Source: Posidonia oceanica
Lineage: Eukaryota > Streptophyta > Magnoliopsida > Alismatales > Posidoniaceae
Direction of reading: 5' to 3'
NCBI GenBank assembly: GCA_037176725.1
Contig: JAZBRS010000026.1
Span: 151,167,501 to 151,231,500 of the forward strand
DNA length: 64,000 nucleotides
Shown in pieces: positions 55,644-64,000 of the stretch. The stretch's first letter is position 1. Each line of letters opens with the position of its first letter. The position numbers were made by a program, and so were the translations under genes. The notes under the pieces were generated by a model. It made no database searches. It was not told the origin of the DNA and saw only the letters and a list, made by a program, of their open reading frames with translations.

Positions 55644-57369
55644 ATGCCTTCTCTTACTGACACCCCTGTTGCGACCCCTGCTTTCGATCATCCCCTTCCG
55701 AGCTACTTCGCCTTCGCGAATATAGCTCCTCCTAGTATTCGCCCTCGTGCCCCCTCTCGTAGCCCAGTGATCACCCATTCTCGGTCAACGATGGCCCAGT
55801 TTGTTGGTGACTCCCAAGTCCCTGTTGCCCCGGAGGTGACCCCTCTTTCGGTCCCTCTAGCTCCCGCATTGACCCCCTCTATGCCAGCGTCTCCTTCTCT
55901 GGTACAGCTGCCTCCCCCTATTCTGTGGGGCAGTGGCAGGCTCCACCAGACCCGGTTGCCGAGACTGTCTTGGTAACCGCCGCCCATGCTCTGGAGACAC
56001 CACTGACTCCTCCCTCTCAGGGTAATGTCACTTTTGACACCCACCCTGCTGTGGCGAATCTCGCCTTAGGACCTTTGCCTCATGGACAATCTGTGTCCCA
56101 ACTGCTTGATTCTGCTCCCCCGCCAATCCTGCAACTCAACATACCTACTGACGAGTCCCCTGAGATGCAGTATCAGCAACTGATGGAGACTACCCAGAGA
56201 CTGCAGGGCATGGCTCTATCTCTTCGCCCTTCATTCACTCCTGTCACTCCCGAGGCTTCGCTGCGACCTGCTCTCGTGTTGCAGGCATTCCCTTTTACTC
56301 CCCTGCCCGGACCACTGCCTCAGCTACTCACTACTCAAGCGATGGGGGCTCAACTTCTGCCTCCTGCATATGCACAACACCCTGCACAGCATCCTCCTCT
56401 AGCACCTGGTGGCCAGTCCTTGGGACTGGTTGGAGAGCAGTATCCCTCTGGCCCGCCGCCCGGTACCGTGTCGGTGCAGTAGCTAACGCTCCAGCACTCT
56501 GCATCACCTATCACTCAGCATGCTAGTTATTCCTACCCCCTACATCAACAATACCCTACCCCTGCATACATGCCAGCACACACAACACACCCGCACAGAT
56601 ACGCCGCCCATCCCGTTGCTCCACTAGGCGATGTGATGGTAGATCTAGAGGAGCACCTTGGTGCGTCCTATGCGGCGTATGTGGCCCCTGCCTCTGCTGT
56701 ACCACCTCCTTTGGCAGCAGCTCCAGAATCCAACGACGACAGGTTCGCCATTCTGGAGAAAGCGCTTCAACAAGTGCAGGGTATAGACCACCAGTCTTAT
56801 CAGTTCTGAGACCTCTATTACTTCCCAAAGGCGGTGCTCCCACCAAAGTTTTGCATCCCAGTCTTTGAAAAATATAATGGTAGAGGCTATCCAATAGCAC
56901 ACCTGAAGGCATACTGCGGAGATCTTGCTCAGCTCCAGGCTGACGAGAGGTTGCTAATCCGCTTGTTCCAGAAAAGTCTAAGCGGCCCTGTGCTCAAGTG
57001 GTTCACCTCACTCGATATGGCCAGCATCAAGACGTGGAACGACCTCAGCTAGGCATTCCTGGGACAATATTCCTTCAACCTGGACCTGGTCCCTAAGCAC
57101 GCGGACCTGGTCGCAACAAAGCAGAACCCCAGTGAGCCGTTTGGGGAGTATGTCGGCCGCTGGCATGCACTCGCTTCACAGGTTCAAGACGAACCCTTCG
57201 AGGAGGAGTCCCTCGAGATTGTGATCGAGGGTGCGCAACCCGATGTCGGGGCTCTGCTCAGCATTCAACCTGTCACAATCTTCACTGCACTGATTCAGGC
57301 TGGCACCCACGTGGAGAGTTCGCTACAGAGTGGCAACTTCCCGGCACTCTCTGCGTTTGCCAAGTAGGC
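55644..57369 (+). pseudogene. gag: gag (capsid) of element C
   Basis: It starts MPSLTDTPV at 55644, the only intact upstream start among the three gags; a second Met begins MAQFVGDS at 55791. A frameshift near 55920 moves to the frame used for the rest: MQYQQLMETTQRLQGMALSL (about 56165), then the capsid region 56640-57360 with HLKAYCGDLAQLQADERLLI, KWFTSLDMASIKTWNDLS and FGEYVGRWHALASQVQ. In-frame stops: TAG 56480, TGA near 56807, TAG 57052 and TAG 57367. The last two coincide with TAG stops in B. Confidence 0.8.
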
Positions 57370-58637
57370 CACCACCAGCAGCAACAGCACCAGCAGCAAC
57401 ACCAGCAGCAACAGCAGTGGTAACACCAACACCAACAGTAGCACTCAACAGCCAGCCCAAGAAGAAGGACTCGCCGAAACCTACTGTTGCCTATGTTGAC
57501 CCTGCGCCCGTGCCTGTTCAACTGGCGGTTTGGCCTCCCCCAAATCAAGTAGTATACGCACCAGCACCTAGAGCACCCCCCACACCACAAATCACCACCA
57601 CCGCCCAACCGTTGTATCCTGCCGCACCGGTCCGGCAAGCGCAGCCCCAGGGGCAAAGGCGACAACGGTGTCAATTCACCCCACTAGTGGAGCAGTTGAG
57701 CGCTGTCCTCCCCAAGGTTGCGACATTTCTGAGGTTTCCCGAGGCTCGCCCGCTGCCAAATCCACTTCCGCATTGGCATAAGGCACACCTTTTTTGCGGC
57801 TTTCATCGAGTTGTAGGGCACTCGATGAACAGTTGCCTCACCTTGCAGGACGCCATTCAGAATCTGATCGAATCGGGAACGATTACGATCCACACGCACG
57901 AGGCATCCACATCTGCTCCTTCATTAGCATCAGCCCCTGCACAAGCATTAGCACCCCCTCATCCCAGCATCGTCCACCTGCCCCTCCCGGAGCATCCCAA
58001 TCCGGAAGGTGTGGGGACCTCGGGAATCTATTCTCTCTCCCCCTCCGGGCCTGCTGCGTCTGTAGTGGACCCCTCCGAGCTCATTCATGATGTCTCGGAG
58101 CCCTTTCCTCTCTCTCTTTATCGTGCGGCTATTGTCGGCTCTGAGTCGAGAGTCCATATGATCCGACCGCGTGCTAGGCCGAGGCACTCCGCCACTTGCC
58201 CTACCATGCACCCTCAAGCCCCTGCCCCTGTACACCTTCAAGCTAAACCGCAAGCCCAAACCCCTGCCTCCTATTTTGGTAGGCCCCCAGTTAGCCTGTT
58301 AGCTAGGTCTCAGCCAGGGCCCCCAGCAACCTTCCAGCACCAGTACCCTTCTCCCTATTGCCCAGCCAACCCTCCTGTAGCCCCTCTTGTGCTCGCAGCA
58401 CAAGCCCCTGCAGTTATTGACTTAACCTGGGACCCCCATCGCGTGCCCTACAACTATGCCATAGAAACGTGCATAGAAGTCACACGATCGAGGAGGGTAT
58501 ACCAACCCGCAACACCGGTAGTAAGGCCCAGCCGTCCAGCACCCGCTGCACCCCCACCAACAAGCCAACCAGCAGCACCCCCACCAGTTAGCCAACCTGC
58601 AGCACCCCCCAGAATCAAGCCAACCCCCTGCATCTAG
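57330..58637 (+). CDS. gag: Zinc knuckle and Pro-rich linker of element C
   Basis: 435 open codons, out of frame with the capsid part by one base. A Thr/Pro/Ala-rich start, a lysine patch (QPKKKDSPKP), then VLPKVATFLRFPEARPLPNP and the zinc-knuckle-like CGFHRVVGHSMNSC (about 57795). After that a long Pro/Ala/Gln-rich linker with repeated SQPAAPPPV-type segments at the C-terminus. A further frame change near 58640 separates it from the protease. In B the corresponding region is continuous with the protease. Confidence 0.75.
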   Translation: MATSRHSLRLPSRPPPAATAPAATPAATAVVTPTPTVALNSQPKKKDSPKPTVAYVDPAPVPVQLAVWPPPNQVVYAPAPRAPPTPQITTTAQPLYPAAPVRQAQPQGQRRQRCQFTPLVEQLSAVLPKVATFLRFPEARPLPNPLPHWHKAHLFCGFHRVVGHSMNSCLTLQDAIQNLIESGTITIHTHEASTSAPSLASAPAQALAPPHPSIVHLPLPEHPNPEGVGTSGIYSLSPSGPAASVVDPSELIHDVSEPFPLSLYRAAIVGSESRVHMIRPRARPRHSATCPTMHPQAPAPVHLQAKPQAQTPASYFGRPPVSLLARSQPGPPATFQHQYPSPYCPANPPVAPLVLAAQAPAVIDLTWDPHRVPYNYAIETCIEVTRSRRVYQPATPVVRPSRPAPAAPPPTSQPAAPPPVSQPAAPPRIKPTPCI

Positions 58638-58659
58638 CCCGGTCGAGCCAGCCCCCAAA

Positions 58660-59568
58660 GCATCCCCTCCTATCACCAGAAAGCCACACCACAAAACCAA
58701 CATTACCTCCCAGCTTAGGAGGGTTAAAGCCGATATTTCCATTTGGGACCTTATACATTCCTCTTCTGAACACCGTGAGGCTTTTCTCCAAGTGTTCCAA
58801 GCAGCCCGTGTATCCCAAGCTATAGAACCCGCGGCCCTGGAAAGCATGGTTGGCGTCATCGCAGAGCCTCAGATCATCTCTTTCACGAGCGATGAGCTGC
58901 CTCCGGCGGGGATTAATCATAACCAACCCTTGTTTGTCACGGTGCAATACAAAAACTTTCACATTCCCCTATCATTGGTTGATAACGGGTCAGGCCTTAA
59001 TGTCTGTCCGTTGCGCACTGCAACGAGGCTCGGATTCAAAGCCGAGGATATCACCCCAGCGATAAAGGGAATGACAGCTTTTGACAATACTCACCATGAC
59101 GCTCTAGGGATTTTGGTTATTCCTCTGATCATTGGCCCGATCACCTTCAATGTCGAATTCTACATTGTTGACTTGGAGCCTAACTTTAATTTCCTGCTTG
59201 GGCGCCCTTGGCTGCACAAGCATCCGGTCATCCCCTCGACCCTCCACCGCATGATCAAGTTTCGCCACGGCGACGATGTTATCGTTGTAATGGCAGAAAA
59301 CTTCGAGAAGGAGTGGATCGAGGCGATTGCACCCATCTCTTCGTAGACTGTCCCTTTTGACCCTGAGCTTTCAGCTGCCTTGTATCGAGGTAATCGGTGT
59401 GAGCCGGTTAGCTTTATACCTGATCTTGAACGTATCAACTCCTTGGCCGTTCACAGCAACCCCTTCCGAATGGTCGAAAACGTCTATCACAGGTGGGGCT
59501 ATGTCATGGGAACGCCGCTCGGGCGATACGGCCAGGGAATCGCTGAGCCAATCAAAGCAGTAGAGTGA
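58660..59568 (+). pseudogene. pro: Aspartic protease of element C
   Basis: KADISIWDLIHSSSEHREAF (about 58735) leads into the protease: FTSDELPPAGINHNQPLFVT, active-site triad in LVDNGSGLNVCPL (about 58980) and FLLGRPWLHKHPVIPSTLHR (about 59190). The triad is intact. TAG at 59344-59346 (SS-stop, where B has SSQ) and TGA at 59566-59568 interrupt the frame. The tail GNRCEPVSFIPDLERINSLA to GTPLGRYGQGIAEP is shared with A and B. Confidence 0.8.
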
Positions 59569-61365
59569 AGAGATTCTGAAGGTCTCAGATGTGACCTGCA
59601 GTCCAGCAAAGACAGATGTATGCAGCCTAAGGATTAGAGGATGGCTATCCCGCAGGACCTCACTAACTTCACTAGTGCAGGTATCCTGGATTCAAACAGC
59701 AGTGAAGCCCCAGCCCAGCAGGCGTCATGCCCGAGCTCTCTGCTGCCGGCAGAAGAATGGGTCTGCATTGAGGACTACTACTCAGATGAGGAGGAGTCCA
59801 GCATAGTTGAGGCAGCCCCAACCAGTAGTAAGGATCAGCTCAGCGTGGCAACGTCTCGGTCAGTTTGCTCGGCACTCACTAGTACAGCAGCAGAATTGGT
59901 AGGCCCTGGGGCGGGGTTGACAGTTTCTCCTCTTCCTGCAACTTCACCAAAGTCATCGACAGCCGCAGCTACAGTGCCAGAGTCAGAAGCACGCCCTCCG
60001 GCGTCATCCAGCAATCAGCCTGTGGCCGCAGTCGCACTAGCATGGAAATCACCTTCTCCGACGGCGCAATTAGTCAGATCAGACGGCAGCGTGACTCGGC
60101 TCGCATCATCGATAGTGCCACAAGCAAGCCAGGCGGTTCTGTCAGGCACATCGCTGTCAGCTTCAGCAGATCTTGTTATGCGGAAGATTCTCACCACTGC
60201 TACCGGGAGACCACCATTGTCACCCACGGGCACCGACGCTTCGTCCCCAAGCATGGCGGCCCAGCCATTGGCCCCCCAAAAGACCAGTTGTGCCTCCCCT
60301 CTAGTAGAAGCAGTGACCCTGGCAGCCTACCTAGCAGCAGCGAAACAAGTACCCCAAGCAACAGAAAGCCCAGCAATCAAGCCAGGACTGGCCGCAAGCC
60401 CGGCAGTTGCTTATTACATCGACTCACCCTCAGATGAGGAGGGAGGAGTGGCTGTAGATGCTCAAATTGATTTCTCAATGGGAGACTTGGAGCAGTTATT
60501 CCAGGAGCAGCTCACGTCGCTGGCGCAGGACGTCACAGAGCATGAGACCGCACAGAAGAAGGGGAAGGCCGTGGCCACAGATCCCTCTATCATGGTCCTA
60601 GAGGAAGATCAAGCGATCGAGGCACCCACTAAACCAGATGAGCTGATTACCCTGCAGCCAGGGGGTAGGTCTAGATGGTTCGTGTAGCGCATGCCACACT
60701 TAGGCGATGCAGCAAGCGGTAGTACACTAATTAGCCGCTAGCCTAATATATCCCTAGCAAGCACACCGGAACATGCAAAGGAAGTAACAGCGCAGCAGAT
60801 ACCAGCGGCACCAGCACCACAAGCAGCACTGCAAGTAGCAACATTAGCACAACATGCATCAGTAGCAGCACAACATACACAAGTAGTAGCACAGCAGGCA
60901 CTAGTAGCATAGCAGCAAGCAGTAGCACATGCAACCCCCGCACAGCAAGTAGTAGCACAGTTAGCTTCAGCACAGGCAGTAGCACGGACAGTCGAGTCAG
61001 CAGAGTCAGAGCAGGTAGAGCCAGCCGAGGAGTTTGCCAGGATAGAGGTAGCACATCGATGGTATAAAAACACTCGGGTAAGCGTGACCATCCTGAAGCA
61101 TCACCAAGGCCAAGCAGTGGAACACTTGCACTCCTTCGATATCTCAGACCCCACCTTTGAGAAGGAGATCCTCTCGGAGCTTATTGCATATGGAGAGGAG
61201 GATGATGCAGGCGAAGATGAGAATGATGAACCGTCACCTGAGTTCCGACCCCACGACGATGATCCAGAAGGCCCCAACCTACATGTCGAAGAGGAGACAG
61301 AGGTTGTCAGCATTGGCACAGCAGAAGAAGTCAGAGAGGTCTGCATTAGCGCCCATCTGTCGCCC
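59569..61365 (+). CDS. PRO-RT spacer of element C
   Basis: In the same frame as the protease and the RT. The longest open part is 59641-60687 (348 codons): WVCIEDYYSDEEESS, Ser/Ala/Thr-rich sequence, YYIDSPSDEEGGVAVDAQID, KKGKAVATDPSIMVLEED and SRWFV. Next come an Ala/Gln-rich repeat region (60780-60990) and HLHSFDISDPTFEKEILSEL with an acidic YGEEDDAGEDEND tail. Stops at 60685, 60739 and 60910 are TAG, at or near CAG positions. No known enzymatic motif; probably a flexible acidic part of the polyprotein. Confidence 0.65.
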
Positions 61366-61812
61366 TAGGCTAGAGCAGAATTCATCACATTCTTGAAGGA
61401 GTATGCGGATGTCTTCGCCTGGAGCTACGAGGATATGGTTGGCCTCGACATTGAGATAGTTGTGCACAACCTACCTTCGGACCCAGACGCAAGGCCGGTA
61501 AAGCAGAAGCTGAGGCAATGGCAACCGCAGTGGCTACTCATGATCAAAGAGGAGATCATGAAGTAGCACAATGTTAACTTCCTCAAGGTCGTCCTTTACC
61601 CTGAGTGGCTTGCAAACATTATGCCAGTACCCAAGAAGGATGGACGAGTCCGCATGTGCATCGACTACCAAGACCTGAACAAGGCGAGTCCCAAGGATGA
61701 TTTCCCACTGCCGCACATTGACATCCTAGTCGACAACACTGCAGGGCACAAAATGCTCTCCTTTATGGACGGCTTCTCTAGCTATAACCAGATCAAAATG
61801 GCAGAAGAGGAC
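61366..61812 (+). pseudogene. pol: Reverse transcriptase N-terminal half of element C, cut by element D
   Basis: It follows TAG 61366-61368 (Pro-Gln in A and B) in the same frame. It contains FLKEYADVFAWSYEDMVGL, PVKQKLRQWQPQWLLMIKEE, TAG at 61564-61566 (MK-stop, MKQ in B), VPKKDGRVRMCIDYQDLNKA and MLSFMDGFSSYNQIKMAEED. It is truncated before the YVDD motif by D's LTR. The break is at GAGGAC, where A and B continue with MEKTSF. Confidence 0.85.
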
Positions 61813-64000
61813 TGTTGACACCCCATTTCGACAAGGCTGAATTGGCAGGTCTCCCTGGCGGCAAGGAAAAAACCCAAAATACACCTTTCTCCTCACCCTT
61901 CCTTTCAAATCAAAACTCCACCTCAAACCTCAAAACCAAACCTAGAACTACACCCATTTTTTAACCCAGAAAACCACCCCAAAACCCCCTCAAAACCCTA
62001 CCCTGAAACCATCCAAGACCTCACCCTAAAACCATCCAAATGCAGGTCCAAATCCACACCTCTCCCTCTCTCTTTCCCTCCAAAACCAGCCAAAGCTTAA
62101 CCTAGAATCACACCCCTTTCCCAAGCCCAAAAACTAACCAAAAACCATATGAAAACTCACCATCCCTGACTTAACAAACCCACCAAAAATCCTAGAAACT
62201 TTCAAACCAAAACCACCCCCAAAAACCCTAGAAAACTTAGGCAAAACTACCCTTTTTCTACACCTCAAAACCCTTCCAAAACTTTCACAAAACCAAACCA
62301 AAACCTTGGGAGCAAGACTAGAGACTCTAGACTACACACCCACCAAATTTCACTCCTTTTTGAAACCTCTAAGACCTCCATTTACCCAAATTATCCTTTT
62401 CTCTCTCTTGGATTATTCTTTTCTCTCTCCTCTCTCTCTCCTGATTATCCTCCTTTTCACCCCCCTTTTCTCTCCCTTTTTTGTCTGGCTGTGGGCCCCC
62501 CATGTGCTCCTATCTGTTCTCAATCTTATTCCTATTTTTATCTTATTTTTACCATTTTCTTTGATTTTCAAAAAATTACTTTCCTTCAACTCCTCTCTTT
62601 CCTATTTATCCCTCCATTTATCCCTTTTCCTCTCCTTTCTAATTTCCTCTTCTCCTCTCTTACTAAACCCCTAAAAAACCTTTAAAAACATTTAAAATTC
62701 TAAAACAAAAGAGAAACAAGTCAAAATCCTAAAAATAAATAATTAAAAACTTAGACAAACAATCAAAAACAAAAACCTAACTAAATCCAACTCAAACCAG
62801 AAACCAAGAATGCAAGCTAAAAAATGCAAAACAAGCAAAAAGAAAATGCTATAAAATCAAAGAAAAAACCAAGATATAATCAAAACAAGCTAGAGTAAAA
62901 ACCCTACTAAAAACAATCAAAAAACAAATCCTAAAAAAAAGAAAACAACTTAAAATACTAAGGCAAGTAATCAAAAAAGGGGGAAAACTTAACTTAACAA
63001 TTCTAAAAGAAACAATTTGAAAACTTAATTGAAAAGGAAAAAAAACAAACAATCAAAAATTTGAAAATGCTTAATTAAACAAGAAAAACTTAACTAAAAA
63101 TATTAAAAGAATCCAACAAACAAAATCAAATTTAAAGCAAAACTTAAACAAAACCCTAAAAAAGATTAAAATCGAAGGCTAAAACTCCCCCTAATTAACT
63201 TAAAAACGATCTTTAAAAAACCTAATCAAAAATTCCAAAGACTTAACAAGAAAAACATAACTAAAAGAAAATTTAAAAACTCAACAAACATTTAAACAAA
63301 AAATCAAAAACCACTTAAAAGAAAACTCAAAATCCTAATCAAAACTAAAATTCCTTAATCCTAAAATCGTAATTAAAAACAACCATTAAAAAACCTAATC
63401 TAAAAATCCTAACTTGGGCAATCACCTTAGAGTCTTTTTATTTTTATTCCCATTTTATTTTAATTTATTCCTTTTTATCCTTCTTCTTTCTCCTCTTTCT
63501 TTCTTTTTCTTCCTTCTTCCCTTTCTTTTTTACCTCTCCTTCTTTCGGTCCAGCCCATTTGACCCAACTCTTCCCCTCCTTCTTTCCTTATTTCTTTATT
63601 TCTTTTTTTTTTGCTTTAAGCCCACAGCCCATGCGTTTTCCCCTCCTCTTTCCCTCCTTCTATTCTTCTTCTTCTTCTTCCATTCTTCTCCCTCTCTCTC
63701 AGATGAAAACGACAGACCTCCTTCCCCTCTTTTCAAACCTTGCCTGACACCACCATGGACTTCCCTCCATCACTCCCATACCCTGTGGCCGAAGACCAAC
63801 GCCATCACCCCTTCCATGCTCTGCCATTGATGGCAGAAACCCATTCCTTTGACCACAGACCCCATCAAATTCAATGGAGAGGGAGGGGATCAAAACCAGA
63901 TTTTCCTCTTCACAACCCATCTTTTTTGGATACACTCTGAAACCCAAGCAACCACCTTCCTTTCCCCACTTCCAGAAGCCAAAAACCACTACGAACCACC
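61813..64000 (+). repeat. Element D 5'-most LTR segment (relative of element B)
   Basis: Starts TGTTGACACCCCATTTCGAC at 61813. The sequence then follows the sense strand of B's LTR from 53633 downward in order: CCTAGAATCACACC block (about 62100), AAAACCCTAGAAAAC (about 62222), C/T-rich block (62390-62680), A-rich block (62690-63410) and CT-rich block (63460-63720). The pentamer AGGAC (61808-61812) is the expected target duplication. Only about a third of the LTR is visible, so orientation is inferred from LTR polarity. No gene supported. Confidence 0.8.

Larger units (their letters stand above)
53634..61812 (+). mobile_element. Element C, right part: end of 5' LTR and gag-pol up to RT
   Basis: Continues element C after the B insertion: rest of the 5' LTR to 54613, PBS, leader, gag, zinc knuckle, protease, spacer and the first half of RT on the plus strand. 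The RT frame stops at 61812 where element D's LTR starts. The downstream part of C is outside the window. Confidence 0.85.

Noticed and set aside
59569..61365. Ogre-type intron between protease and RT in element C
   Set aside because: The frame is continuous apart from stops that mostly fit CAG decay, and the same coding motifs occur in A and B, so an intron is not needed to explain the sequence.

Overview
The window is a block of nested plant LTR retrotransposons. I found no host gene, rRNA, tRNA or CRISPR. The coding remnants are Ty3/gypsy of the Tat/Ogre type: protease, reverse transcriptase, two RNase H domains and integrase, followed by a plant-mobile-domain (PMD) ORF, very long LTRs (6.0-6.1 kb in the complete element), tandem repeats in the 3' untranslated region and a primer-binding site beginning TGGCGACT. 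This points to a seed plant, most likely an angiosperm with a repeat-rich genome. The species cannot be named from the sequence.

Layout (element letters are mine). Element A (minus strand, oldest, about 8040-23102) is a decayed Tat element. Reading along its minus strand it has leader, gag remnant, protease, spacer, RT/RNase H, integrase copy 1, PMD copy 1, integrase copy 2, PMD copy 2 and a 61-bp tandem array. Element E (minus, 1-8039) is a gag-only LTR element inserted in A's 61-bp array; its 3' LTR runs off the left edge. Element C (plus) is inserted in A's leader at 23102/23103. Its 5' LTR is 23103-25638 plus 53639-54613, and its gag-pol runs from 55644 to 61812. Element B (minus, 25639-53633, about 28.0 kb) is inserted in C's 5' LTR. 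It is complete, with two 6-kb LTRs, PBS, PPT and a 5-bp target duplication (CCGGT/CCAGT). Element D (plus, from 61813) is a relative of B inserted in C's RT; only the first 2.2 kb of its LTR is in the window. The order of events is A, then C and E into A, then B and D into C.

How the genes relate. In each element gag and pol form a replication module (capsid, protease, RT, RNase H, integrase). The PMD protein lies downstream of integrase on the same strand, where retroviruses carry env. Every coding unit is broken by stops or frameshifts. A large share of the stops are CAG-to-TAG changes, as expected from deamination of cytosines methylated in CHG context. B looks younger by its similar LTRs, yet is also defective, so it may have moved with enzymes supplied by another copy.

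The least routine items are: the PMD ORF kept in three copies at almost the same length (about 1.2 kb); the chimeric duplicated integrase-PMD module in A; the satellite-like arrays with higher-order structure in B's 3' UTR; the recurrent 16-bp palindrome in C's LTR; a GC hairpin in the leaders of A, B and C; and a long PRO-spacer-RT frame in C interrupted only by stop codons. All boundaries and similarities were judged by eye.
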